In this document: in pieces, positions 19,601 through 23,164 of the stretch
How positions within the stretch are numbered: position 1 is the stretch's first letter
How the letters are laid out: every line of letters begins with the position of its first letter
Source: Christensenella sp. UBA4626
Lineage (GTDB): Bacteria > Bacillota > Clostridia > Christensenellales > UBA1242
Direction of reading: 5' to 3'
DNA length: 26,792 nucleotides
Assembly: GCA_002406115.1 (NCBI GenBank)
Contig: DHNC01000026.1
Span: 1 to 26,792, forward strand
Translations under genes and position numbers: made by a program
The notes under the pieces: generated by a model
The model's database searches: none
What the model was told of the DNA's origin: nothing
The model's input: only the letters and a program-made list of their open reading frames with translations

Positions 19601-21677
19601 TTGCAAGTTCAAGTTTGACGATGATAGTAAAGTTGATAAGTTGACGCAAATAAAGAATGCAGGAAATTCTACAATCGAAATTATCAGTCAAAAAGAATTT
19701 AAAAATTCGGGTGCAAAATTTGATAAGGATGCATCATATGCGATAACAGATGATTATGGTTATTTCCTGAATTACTTATATCTTGACGGATATTATTGGA
19801 AATGTACTATAAGTGGCAAACTTGAATATCAAATGCCTCATTATAAAATGCTTACTAAGTTATATGACAATATTTCAGAAAAAACAGTGCAATGTCTAAA
19901 TGGTATGGTTTATGTTTATGGACAATATCAAGATGAAAATTACAGTTATACTCCAAACTATGGCAATAAAGTAACTGTTGATAAAAATGGTGTATACTCT
20001 TTAGAGGGGCAAGTCATATCGACCAATAGTTTAAAAGTTGAAGAATCTTTCAATCAAGAATACTATTGCGTAAAAACGGCATATCAATTTAAAGAACTTA
20101 TTGAAGGATATCAAAAAATTACAGGCGTATATTTTGCGTATAAGGGAAATGATGACTTTAAAAACAGTGAGGGAAATGAAACATATAAATATGCAACATT
20201 TACCAAAACAGATGATATAAGTGAACTTACGCAAGATATTGACTATGTTAATGTTTCTTATATCCTTATATCTTATAAGAAAGTTGAAGCAAAAGACAAT
20301 AACTACAATTTGTTGGTTGGTGGAACATATTATAAGTTGGAAAACGGCAAATATACAGAATTTGTTTCTGTTGATGGTGAATGGCCAACTGATGAAAATG
20401 GATACATAGATGTTTATGAAAAGGTTAAAACACCTACAACAGGCACATATGTGATTTCATCAATAGAAGACGATAAATCATCGGCAAACTTCAAGGATTC
20501 AACATCATTGGGTGAATTAGAAAATACTCCAAACCAAATTCAACTTAAAATAACACCATATTCTGTTAAAAATCCTTACAACACTAATAAAGTGCAAATT
20601 GATGGGATTGTAAAAGATAATAATTTAATCTTAATTGATCAAACTCGTTATCAAAAGGAGAAAGAAAAATATAAAGACTTAGAGAAAATATGTACGGTTG
20701 TTGGCTCATTTGAAACTGACGTCAAATATTATTTGTGGCAAGGCGGATATATGGTCGATGATTATCCAACCTCAAATGGTAAGGTAAAAACAGTTTATAT
20801 AGCACTTTCAAGCAGTGAAACAAATGACGAAAATAATACTATTATGTTGGCAGATAGTTCGGGATATGAGAAGAAAAAAGCATCAGACATCGTTGCAGAC
20901 TGGGATTCGTATCAAGAGAGATTTTATTATGATGGTAAAAAATTTGTAAAATTAAACAAATATTTCAAAATATCTGACGGAAAACTGATGACAAAATCTT
21001 CTAAAAATGTGGTTGATAATGATACAGAAATCGTCACTGTAAAAGACGCTGAAAATGTACAACCAGTCACTTATTACGCTCTTAAAACAGATTACAATAC
21101 TTATAAAGACAAGTGTGAATTTACGACAGGAGCAAGGATTGTGGACATCTTTAAATCTGACGGAGCATATTTATATACTTTGAATAATGGTACATACCTA
21201 ATAAACTATGATGATTCGTCACTCATTAAAGGCTTTTTATATACTAAGAGTTTTGTAATGGTGGATGAAGGACAAATTGATTATAACTACAATATGTATC
21301 TTTCAAATGCTAAATTTAAACTCTATACAAGATATAAATACACGCTTAATGATGGTCAAAGTGATATTGGCAATTATATATGGAAGATATATGATGGTAT
21401 TCAAGATTCTAAATTAACTGCTAGTGTAATTCCAAACAATGATCAAACGACTATCATCAACAATAATGTTAAAACATATTTTGTTGAACGTGTGATGATA
21501 TCGCTTAGCGGTGGATATTTCAGTGATACAGGTGATAGAAAGACAAGTACTAAAGATAATTGGTTAACAAAACTTGAAAAGGTTAGAGTGATATCAGATA
21601 GTTGTACATCTGATAATTCACCTGAGCATAATCACGGTCAACTGTCATCAAATATTGGCAAAATTATTGTTAGATAA
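1554..21677 (+). CDS. Giant GLUG-repeat cell-surface lipoprotein, 6,707 aa
   Basis: Uninterrupted 20-kb frame. The N-terminus is a lipoprotein signal peptide: KKK, a hydrophobic stretch from residue 5 to 21, then lipobox LSAC with C24 as the predicted lipidated residue. Residues 25-1118 and about 1676-2572 are beta-rich, Ser/Asn/Thr-rich segments that look Ig-like (BIG-type) but have no motif I can name firmly. Six blocks of GLUG-type repeats (GGLAG/GGLVG/GGFVG motifs about 20-40 residues apart) cover about 1119-1675, 2573-3020, 3053-3608, 3611-4215, 4250-4500 and 4505-5595. Residues 5887-5940 form a hydrophobic hairpin, and 5943-6707 is a soluble Tyr/Lys/Asp-rich tail. I see no LPXTG, SLH or cell-wall-binding repeats. 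GLUG repeats are known from large bacterial surface proteins and IgA peptidases and fold as beta-solenoids, but no protease motif is visible. Start ATG 1554 has a GAGG 4 nt upstream. Role inferred: surface fibre or adhesin. Confidence 0.85.
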   Translation: MKKKFVNILLILVTILSCSFLSACAGRYKNMEFSVQYAFVDEENNIGEWSDAGQTLSLNFGHDKDELKIDKDGNSNVVFRVTIKNVKAKYIDDIMITDSNSSSSKIVKQGDQFTLDISGAMQTTIRFYETKSGKQSTLRLNIFESLKSLTHNTDYKPALVVGQTVNLNNLVSVDGTRSVIKFEPAGTNQTKVNFKVAEIGYYDDDGVWHTTQDGNNLGSYIEIDDDNNLTVESAYPVGSPIIRIQATSDAHQVEDDTISTKFDLYVVDALQTAGNTFSPVIKEVGSASQSSLSEKTLYVNDEENHGDQTKVEVSFDINSIYLAAAGKKGVRTADGNYAKYKVYAYVDGTKVDLDNYVSLNGIMLQQTKISDTSIECQITADKNSYVQYKTNKIKFALGIVGLDFVGAEPEYSSELNITKRNVVTAITLNDLTSESFSVGKIYSTNAVESNDLSLRLDVSPGDSSTHSILISATENIALYDRYGRALTQMEQGVTENGKTYTYSVLNGETIRVNFKSKTANTENQSISFATIKKVDATDGYVYYTLNIQKVVTADKFELYEANPNDDKTSEDRVNKTMLVDAARTSSIYLKVVYSGDSLALDTINLTLPANSAFAFNNNTKSINLGDDFTNAGITRISQKTAVGGNENNAYYDIYRIPVQASQQASEAAFTVAASNGQNSLFDAQMLLKSVFVASSDDFEIKTEGQNIFDLTSKTSGAEEGETAQETLYAIINNPNIKSELHFGQTISNQFVQTTVANVKLTKTSQNSNAVSYTALGAFGKTNKYQIYGVQGDQIVAFAAEITYYANENGVITEKTATINFKVAVFNSVSDINLAFSSSSRSEIVYINANYPAAATTNLRYSATSANGIPSSSIEGYTATNVNQIKFSAYGRTDCVEFYVGGTKIENNDYLSGLSGEITVKLIKKPEGTPQYVSVTLTAYNFGNEMPISKTITINFGSYTPSSSIELSSADKLSDDETTLVNEDGNANLYLSFLNVADNNGEAKAKFKAQVTYANSNAIKYDDIDYTLYEIQLNDDGTPYLVNNKLSLLEVSKQRLTVSIDKTSNLVTISARKNLGGGRFVLRMFALDSYGYDETTKTNRYKNQIDVFVTISDGSVKAKYRIETSKDFENIKNNLSANYVLAKDISISDFTTLGNFSGVLIGKDFKLSTTESVSETLRSLTIEIGKQADSTDNAFFGVFARLTDQAEISDLVLNVSFKENIAIAQTQTSYAVYIGGLAGSIDKNVTIKNVTFNVDFTNLKFVSGNTLSSDIYLGGVAGEMAANLDVSTSNVTTKGKIQSSYNTSNKYLHIGGVAGKLTGSIKGGFTTLEDLTFKYDVGVNLVVENVDNTKSYVKIGGVAALAEQESKIENVILMGGIDLSGLSANGLLGGVAAEAKGATISGVMLLGVNLIADNQDNANLAVGGVLGSSESSKVENTKFISFKFEDMISMGIVFESGKAYGQISNKYGTVAGVIANSDAESEITATSVENYVKDTTLKDSTTRHFMLIGSTAYGISNLGKISQSYVSGNIQADTVYTTSKGTSQTDTYFIGRVEKLTKNETELSLTENATYSVIYDDTNLSIKKAGETVDISIYFTAEEKLADGENGYGYYSKNDPTSKITDKNYIVSADKPAYKKITFDKDKWETDWALGENWLLGESYNTLKIDEFNLYFPYLNGVYTIIPTDLTTDLNEDNIASIKSLYISDFTKNEDIDNIIEHKITETVIINYYNDVKNPLNNINLNTYYLANDDKNNIKGIVTLKKVPENAVGGVIYKILKGNNYASIVENEKIYFKGVTGGNDYILVKAYSPFNPDACDYFLIYTQIWYSDITISGSGVEKGAEANSYNLTVYKGLTNMELEIASENVKGDTVYKSLFDVDNIQDFITIDYTSNDENALTIAKGNIFNKFNLSTNDTIVNQTVKLTFSVKLNLTKYFGSDLYPQINKEDQCLTLATKTLEVSISETATDLVFDTDHLMGQSGDTFVINATLYTEYINNSQSDGVSDVKLEAITSNTVQFDESNHDTIIMTFEQTGDKTEYDRLIEQTKVVQFIPQLFDIKVTNTFNKNLKTYSYQISLSLKDEYNYRYLTSSISFNIKIYAKTNSSIDGGGAIVLQINPTTLSSGIVMNNYAASDATSWGNYTHLITSSQVETANITPGGLGGVLVVKLQPSYAYIKQATIKSSELFVPSINENVKVRFEQLVYHSGLGKYISITPSNNPTEDGMGIELKFVTSTSNGVDYTYDGTIYMHIVLDKKFSGLADEIRLTLDVTNADDTHIVKTKSLITDFLPGVNLSYDETLKTTAKIGEENVSGYLIQQFTTDNIVTLKIYGYQFNKDPMVNIKYLDGNGVGLGIGYEWKDTYKNLTPNEDGSYTIRLAINMKNNITQPFRVDVTLGLSQNMEEVSETASIVFFPTDYILDTENTKFDFGSTLSLAINQSRDFNFSFATHNKNLDSSNEIYARLLEGLNGENNSEKVSALKKQFSYVLDSTGTISYFNENSNYFDVFTTNYGSGEENQTYLRLTAKGNFDTKVNFKLNYGYVFNDKTNTFELKFGTNDTIMYPHVLNINFDMSFFTATTRQTAFAISSADQMFDANGNCILGEGQNYVLTNDITVELAKPITTAIGSLDGNNKIIKINDFVVDNSSEATGYYGLFATVSENTLLYNVVVDYSNFRATKNNQLVLAYENINDIVFGGLAAVNNGLIYNCDVVNTSAQTKEINLLVNDSQNTSITFGGLVGINNGTITNSRVGRSSFTKIIANDYSQTSSTLTFGGLNFVVGNRTIDAGQGFKSLIGGFVGVNNSDKAISSSYVVNTSLYTYSTNEESKIAGFVAENSGKIAYSYVKALESTVSSNNPFSTGAHVAAFADGNIAGFVYDNLSGGSITNSFANTELISKSAFMAGFVFRNNSGATVAQCYAACTFTNQNRDSGLQISPEQPFVGADTTGSLSNGVMENCYWYKDTTKQKFILVETDQPQATGLNATNFADSTNLVNFVFVLSNSKNDRDQGVWSYYDNQGKAVKLPELSLANNVSHSYRYETGTNETEDGVVSTYTYATKFNLGTKNNPQIISSVQEFNEVFTSGKKTENNNKTKFTGYVRFIQDIDFANDKTIIQTRRNFVLGGDATDDNVVSGSETSIDGNGMSISNIYLDVGEDSETSVGLFAEINRAYIKNLDLNFSQGAFSTANSIYSGGLAGKISDSVIVNISLDGVNTTIQGANLVGGLAGLIKGQSLIYGVASNLSVSTTMANTTKLYNSADMASGGDLYARTLSYAGGIAGVVDLENRSYANEGYNFSYLYINDNVASSSSLSIHADFAGGIAGYVGKNVKALRLSFSVAENNNIYGQNAAGGLFAASIGASVEASKVSAPDTEDEQFKYDSTFANYILNLGQDKNSLDKENIGNTSLITSYRFGGGLIGISVGSSIFSCYSKASFDAGVNIGGLIGVDVHSSNNFNYAVSYINFDSPTKMAKLETIGGLIGIAEDESTSKDYGQIFRSLEKTKGNQSFTFSTILVDDEKAAIVNNRDDIKIGYFIGEDKVISHTVSQSYIGTIGYTNFKSNSNNTIGTVTKEMSKLYDLTVPSVQLSTYNDIFSIWDAKYWNLDTHSRFFPLLTDERDENYEIIKDVNDMYKLKNNPSGSFKVIDDINMEKFVGSDNYVFDFEFSGVLVGEKPDGSTPVIFNLNVKTTNGENAGLFKSTNNARFRNLEFSWKENGVGYAGSDTNSGGKSIGIFSGFSHLDKNSNISAVNVSVGRTTVNNQGTSAKELFASNMTITGFAGLVADATGTNILNSGFSGAVTVRVNNSSASYIGGLIGTGKTEDNEVENTLGISSSAVGSLQNTSFDFTLVEKSQQSQTSGQLDIGLLAGSLYEAAISGNEIGNKSSNKAVTLTIKNETAKSLPSEPLNVSSLVAVASNCNIESNTVKSGITLNGDMSNTNAVDIAGLVAKYQLSSNNSGRTVTGNHADVKIESKISGVITRASIGIAEVATTNKVEMIQNVLIGSIDVVGNSYLGGALAYACNGSNVLLDQTFTNVDITASDLNAKKTFIGGLAGRVDGILLLSNNMNMGRITPIASENTAQYIIGGLAGKVTDSVNLIKTSYSFSLTSIFTNQLKGESIVETQTDDISRSIGALFGNVSAVYIGEGNSKASYDTSSDKSTLDADIYFSTDLALVPEDSGFGTNLAYSTLVSTNNNFYDQAIGNQVWAKTTSSSNQMPYISTLSAPLQAFGILNNGATQYTSGLVTNPKTSYDSSSTEKTYYLLGGSQKISVNEGVKGILIGNTTDTTGEIVWSINELTAGSAVSNVHLKYINTTAEALIGLNHGVIFNCSVGGTISSVKANSTPNERTGLIANTNTGLVSYSYVDADIKSQISIGAIVGGNSAGTISSCYFTGYIESTAGCAGIVLNSVAGDYVYNSYVAGVVQTSTSNSFAGVSQINGKNNFVDQYANPKDHNSLATGSNPQLVSTYSLMSNDIDLAGNWYTAINGKAFKLDSELFGYNYNYPVYNFNKFSISSSDGKLQAMSVVKNSRYTGRGNNEDYYFEIPHLGVLNSISGVIAADKGGNRYYKLTRDLDGKISEDKNISWAAIGSNGTGFAEGTFTGTFEGDYKTIQNLDNQGLFATISDSAIQNIKFAGSWNLSDSGLLGVNVQGSDKATTGVTISNIDLTGVSVSGENVALLFNSINSGTINLSSLKTFDKDTNTFATVSPTEVGNYGFIAATMTNGTVNVEDETLGVEFSGNVVDNSYIGGLVGQISGGVITSLSGGKTTLRLKPTNADTFGGFIGLVTKSTSTENSNPKISNFNLSIVSSSISAYKFGGYVGKVESGSIEFEGCALETDESADITIDFANGSGRYFGLLTAELNGEIIVDSFKAQKTYSIKPTTANNASDEELHGFGGLVGNIKTAGSLSVGNISDFHPTIKANNVYNLGGYVGKYDGGTINITTLNNTPIKLYGSKNVGGAIGYATVALSGNDEEASATGAFNFMSADTQFAELNMDFDAPIAAENWGGLVGKASAGISNAKNFNAISIGVSYALTTLTNVGGVVGLSNGVIDNCENHATITTIFNSSTQAFGDEFYNIYLAPNADNNPAKDISSVKVMNVGGIAGNASAAIKDCLNTAVISGYQNVGGIVGTTSSQVYGKFKKAGSEKAENGKKYFDKSEDGKYSYIDSTIVSETNVSTYYEGICTSSGTVYGVLNVGGAVGYLATSGSETKSAVVGVITNAQVYGNTNVGGLIGLAGTSEIVGNTVKAATKQDASGTTSEGSETTETTSNTQLEIKGILAHTYIQSTVNNKNVYNSYYVLPTSVGGLAGSTRAVDSSAVTAKYNDVSVSITTTTEGSTSTVGSTSTGSTPVNNGSNVISTISNYYYAKKAADIQGSDLCDLDFENDDAKLDFNSISTGFGGMFGTTSTHTVLASVKSENKVFNISTNNLDVTIDAPLGVNVGTYYGAYYAESTAEISETTDGNTQAVTILLPTLKNASSVSGAYNIGGAIGHYSSNQTGNLQFTFTLSQSINVQESGVGMYVGGVFGKFVGNIDKLSVEPEGLLTIYTDESYYIGGLVGRLEGNMYGAKGSGNEVVYSVSAENVSVNGDTSSNFGGLVGMLKVKQSDSPQDKGVIATAKGKHSYAFTVNIIENSNYYDGESVFNATKNDNDEIELYAQAYYINLDTFDISASQKTPTQNPLNNSTGWHTSYTGFRAIQRCILAKDNYQKSYNAVTGVSEDVKAGWDSITVVYDAANIQGVGTDDGTGNIIYTIYEEEPDSPKLYTKFGIGILFKDKDGNMVEPPYDDRNVILNGTNGGSDFTYLGKGKALSNVNINYSTHGKENKEVPNYGITSSYNNLYYGSVSYKGEDTPFRFAIIYDKDRKSASGSIFEVTGLATISTRQLTEVDQSITTAWIFGAIAVVGAIIGTVCLFIPGLQFVPGLIAVAAISVGATGTTISVVQLVHLYTIKAQADLSNSFYTYHMNQNMGYLSALNSREIKYMDTENGIENVSSSGYTNYDETIEKYYVKYSSVRPSNYYNELYCKFKFDDDSKVDKLTQIKNAGNSTIEIISQKEFKNSGAKFDKDASYAITDDYGYFLNYLYLDGYYWKCTISGKLEYQMPHYKMLTKLYDNISEKTVQCLNGMVYVYGQYQDENYSYTPNYGNKVTVDKNGVYSLEGQVISTNSLKVEESFNQEYYCVKTAYQFKELIEGYQKITGVYFAYKGNDDFKNSEGNETYKYATFTKTDDISELTQDIDYVNVSYILISYKKVEAKDNNYNLLVGGTYYKLENGKYTEFVSVDGEWPTDENGYIDVYEKVKTPTTGTYVISSIEDDKSSANFKDSTSLGELENTPNQIQLKITPYSVKNPYNTNKVQIDGIVKDNNLILIDQTRYQKEKEKYKDLEKICTVVGSFETDVKYYLWQGGYMVDDYPTSNGKVKTVYIALSSSETNDENNTIMLADSSGYEKKKASDIVADWDSYQERFYYDGKKFVKLNKYFKISDGKLMTKSSKNVVDNDTEIVTVKDAENVQPVTYYALKTDYNTYKDKCEFTTGARIVDIFKSDGAYLYTLNNGTYLINYDDSSLIKGFLYTKSFVMVDEGQIDYNYNMYLSNAKFKLYTRYKYTLNDGQSDIGNYIWKIYDGIQDSKLTASVIPNNDQTTIINNNVKTYFVERVMISLSGGYFSDTGDRKTSTKDNWLTKLEKVRVISDSCTSDNSPEHNHGQLSSNIGKIIVR
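4908..6578 (+). repeat. GLUG block 1 (residues about 1119-1675)
   Basis: Opens with the typical beta-helix cap (NYVLAKDISISDFTTLG then FSGVLIGKDFKL) and continues with GLUG-like motifs YIGGLAGSI, YLGGVAGEM, HIGGVAGKL, KIGGVAALA, LLGGVAAEA and AVGGVLGSS. It closes with a Trp-rich piece (WETDWALGENWLLG) and YFPYLNG. Confidence 0.8.
9270..10620 (+). repeat. GLUG block 2 (residues about 2573-3022)
   Basis: Cap with NYVLTNDITVELAKPI and GSLDGNNKIIKI, then six Asn-rich motifs of the form FGGLAAVNNG, FGGLVGINNG, IGGFVGVNNS, IAGFVAENSG, IAGFVYDNLSG and MAGFVFRNNSG. Each is followed by a short strand ending in YV, SF or CY. The block closes with WSYYDNQG and KLPELSL. Confidence 0.8.
10711..12378 (+). 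repeat. GLUG block 3 (residues about 3053-3608)
   Basis: Cap with VRFIQDIDFAND and SIDGNGMSISNIYL, then motifs SGGLAGKIS, VGGLAGLIK, AGGIAGVVD, AGGIAGYVG, AGGLFAASI, GGGLIGISVG, IGGLIGVDV and IGGLIGIAED. The block closes with IWDAKYWNLD and RFFPLLTDE, the usual end tag of a GLUG domain. Confidence 0.8.
12386..14200 (+). repeat. GLUG block 4 (residues about 3611-4215)
   Basis: Cap with FKVIDDINMEKF and FSGVLVGEKPDG, then motifs FAGLVADATG, IGGLIGTGK, DIGLLAGSL, IAGLVAKYQ, LGGALAYACNG, IGGLAGRVDG, IGGLAGKVTD and SIGALFGNV. The block closes with VWAKTTSSS and MPYISTL. Confidence 0.75.
14305..15060 (+). repeat. GLUG block 5, short (residues about 4252-4502)
   Basis: A shorter block opening with YYLLGGSQKISV and carrying only about four degenerate motifs (ALIGLNHGVI, TGLIANTNTG, IGAIVGGNSAG, CAGIVLNSVAG). 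It closes with NWYTAINGK and YPVYNF. Confidence 0.65.
15064..18340 (+). repeat. GLUG block 6, the longest (residues about 4505-5595)
   Basis: Opens with YYKLTRDLDGKI, WAAIGSNG and GTFTGTFEGDYKTI, then runs for about 1,000 residues with more than twenty motifs. Examples are YIGGLVGQISGG, FGGFIGLV, FGGYVGKVESG, LGGYVGKYDGG, VGGVVGLSNG, VGGIAGNAS, VGGLIGLAG, YVGGVFGKFVG, YIGGLVGRLEG and FGGLVGMLK. Two Ser/Thr-rich inserts interrupt it near 17281-17346 and 17517-17601. Unlike blocks 1-5, it has no obvious Trp...P-L end tag. Confidence 0.78.
19212..19380 (+). other. Hydrophobic helical hairpin in the giant protein
   Basis: Residues 5888-5940. Two uncharged stretches (WIFGAIAVVGAIIGTVCLFI, and LIAVAAISVGATGTTISVV) are joined by a short PGLQFVPG turn. 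Each is long enough to cross a membrane, and no charged residue occurs between W5888 and H5938. They are flanked by soluble sequence on both sides. Confidence 0.8.
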
Positions 21678-21688
21678 TTGCAATTTAC

Positions 21689-21716
21689 AAAAAACTCACT
21701 TAAACGTGAGTTTTTT
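21689..21716 (+). terminator. Intrinsic terminator of the giant gene
   Basis: Hairpin AAAAAACTCAC / GTGAGTTTTTT with a 6-nt loop (TTAAAC), starting 12 nt after the stop codon and ending in six T. The flanking A and T runs could let it act in both directions. Confidence 0.85.
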
Positions 21717-21774
21717 GTTGTGTAAATATTTTTTTGAATGATTTATTCGACAAAAAAAGACATTTTTCACCCCC

Positions 21775-21803
21775 TTGACAAATTTTTATATATGTGTTAA
21801 ACT
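21775..21803 (+). promoter_or_regulatory. Promoter of the second lipoprotein gene
   Basis: Perfect TTGACA (21775-21780), a 17-bp spacer and TAAACT (21798-21803), giving a leader of about 65-70 nt before the start codon. Confidence 0.6.
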
Positions 21804-21825
21804 GCTGGCATCATAAAATTTTTTA

Positions 21826-21875
21826 GGCTATACGCCGGAAACAGAAAGCACAATCGCTTTTAACAAAGGAGAGCC
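21826..21875 (+). promoter_or_regulatory. Structured leader resembling an L10 leader
   Basis: The leader folds as an outer stem GGCT (21826-21829) with AGCC (21872-21875) and an inner stem AAAGC (21845-21849) with GCTTT (21856-21860). The 5' internal strand reads ACGCCGGAAACAG and the 3' strand reads AACAAAGGAG. The rplJ leader has the same order of parts: ACGCCATAGACC, stem, TAGGAGAG. The ribosome binding site AAGGAG (21866-21871) lies inside the 3' strand, so folding or L10 binding could mask it. The match is by eye and the length is short, so this is a candidate. Confidence 0.4.
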
Positions 21876-21877
21876 AT

Positions 21878-22987
21878 ATGGAAGAAAAACAAAATTTGAT
21901 TGCTAGGACAATCAACCACTTAAAAACAAAATTGAGCAACACAAAAATTTGCAAAAGGATTGCTGCATTGAGCTTGGCAACAGCAATGACAGTTGGCATC
22001 AGTTTTACCGCTGGATGCAACAAGGATAACCCAACCCCAGATTCAAGCGGCAGCTATTCCACAAGTGTGCCTGGCGATAATCAAAAATATTCTGCTTTAT
22101 TGAGGTCAGTTTTGACTGATAAAAACAATCAAGCCTTAGTTAAAGAATTTATGGCTGATGATGGATCAAAATATTCATCTCTTGGCTATTCAAGCAAAGA
22201 AGATTATTATGAAAATCATTATTATTATAGATTGAATAGTTTCCCTTATGCCTTTTTGAAGAAAAAAGGTTATGATGTTGATAAAATCAAATCTGGTGAA
22301 GAATATTGTAGGACATCTTCATTTTTCTTGGGAAAAGATACAAACAAACTATACATGATGGTTTGTGTCGATACTGATAATTATCTAATATCTTATTCAC
22401 TTACAAAGCAAGAAGCAGAAGAATATAGAAAGTTGCATGAAGAAAAATCGATTTACGCTAATTTTATGAATAATGCAATTTCTGCTCAAAAGCAAGAAAA
22501 AATAGAAATGCACTGTTCTAAATGTTGTTTTGCACCTGTAAATGCTTATTTTTATGAAATTATTGACAAAAGTTCTATTTGGATCGATGAATTGAATGGC
22601 TTTCTAAATCCGTCGCACGATAGTATGTTGGTTTCAGTCGATAGAAAATACCCTAAAGAACTTTCAACATGGGATGCTATTGTAATAACAGACCCAGTAG
22701 CAGTTGTATTTGCCAAATTTAAATTTAAATTTTCTTATAAGGATTCTTATATACTATTTAAGGACGAAGCCTATTCTAATTGTCCTGATGATGAAAAGAA
22801 TATGTTAGTTTCGTTTGACGGTGTTGGGCTTGAATTGGCATCAAAGGATGTAGAAGTGGTTGATCTTTACAGGTTCTATAATACAATCTTAGCGTATGAA
22901 AGGAAAAAAGAGGAAGCCAAATTCAATGATAAGTGTTTATCAACAGATTATTATAATGAATTTCTCGAATCTGAAAACAAAATTTAA
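21878..22987 (+). CDS. Predicted lipoprotein of unknown function, 369 aa
   Basis: Not a family I recognise. The N-terminus has an unusually long basic n-region (about 28 residues), a hydrophobic stretch (ALSLATAMTVGISF) and a lipobox TAGC with C47 as the predicted lipidated residue, then a Pro/Ser/Asp-rich linker (NPTPDSSGSYST). The mature part is Tyr-, Lys- and Asp-rich with a tyrosine cluster (DYYENHYYYRL), a CSKCC cluster near residue 215, and no repeats. Start ATG 21878 has AAGGAG 6 nt upstream. It lies between the giant gene's terminator and rplJ, with its own promoter and no terminator before the rplJ promoter 18 bp downstream. Its first codons resemble the giant gene's repeat region and the rest is more AT-rich, like the giant gene's 3' end. 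A functional link to the giant protein is inferred only from adjacency and shared surface location. Confidence 0.75.
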   Translation: MEEKQNLIARTINHLKTKLSNTKICKRIAALSLATAMTVGISFTAGCNKDNPTPDSSGSYSTSVPGDNQKYSALLRSVLTDKNNQALVKEFMADDGSKYSSLGYSSKEDYYENHYYYRLNSFPYAFLKKKGYDVDKIKSGEEYCRTSSFFLGKDTNKLYMMVCVDTDNYLISYSLTKQEAEEYRKLHEEKSIYANFMNNAISAQKQEKIEMHCSKCCFAPVNAYFYEIIDKSSIWIDELNGFLNPSHDSMLVSVDRKYPKELSTWDAIVITDPVAVVFAKFKFKFSYKDSYILFKDEAYSNCPDDEKNMLVSFDGVGLELASKDVEVVDLYRFYNTILAYERKKEEAKFNDKCLSTDYYNEFLESENKI

Positions 22988-23005
22988 CATTTTTATAAAA
23001 AACAG

Positions 23006-23034
23006 TTGACAAATGGCGGGGCGGGGGATATAAT
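23006..23034 (+). promoter_or_regulatory. rplJL promoter, perfect sigma-A consensus
   Basis: TTGACA (23006-23011), exactly 17 bp, then TATAAT (23029-23034). The spacer is G-rich (GGCGGGGCGGGGG), strikingly so for this AT-rich DNA. Strength suits a ribosomal protein operon. Confidence 0.9.
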
Positions 23035-23049
23035 ATCCTCAGTTTAAAA

Positions 23050-23119
23050 AATTCACGCCATAGACCACAAGTGCTTTTTGCATAAAGTTTACGCTGCTTG
23101 TGTAGGAGAGAAAAGAATT
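23050..23119 (+). ncRNA. Ribosomal protein L10 leader
   Basis: 5' UTR element bound by the L10-L12 complex in Bacillota. Outer stem AATTC (23050-23054) with GAATT (23115-23119); conserved internal strand ACGCCATAGAC; inner stem CACAAG (23066-23071) with CTTGTG (23097-23102); then TAGGAGAG on the 3' side. This is the order of parts of the known L10 leader. It lies between the rplJ promoter and rplJ. Confidence 0.8.
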
Positions 23120-23133
23120 GTCGATTGTTATTG

Positions 23134-23164
23134 ATTCCTTTTGTCTTGGCAAGAGGAATTTTTT
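23134..23164 (+). terminator. Attenuator in the rplJ leader
   Basis: A 10-bp stem, ATTCCTTTTG (23134-23143) with CAAGAGGAAT (23150-23159), one G-U pair, 6-nt loop, followed by a T run to 23164. It lies upstream of rplJ, so it can only act as a regulatory terminator. In B. subtilis the L10-L12 complex represses rplJL by premature termination, which fits. Confidence 0.75.

Noticed and set aside
1554..21677. IgA-peptidase-like protease function for the giant protein
   Set aside because: GLUG repeats occur in M26 peptidases, but I find no HExxH-type zinc site or other protease motif in the sequence.
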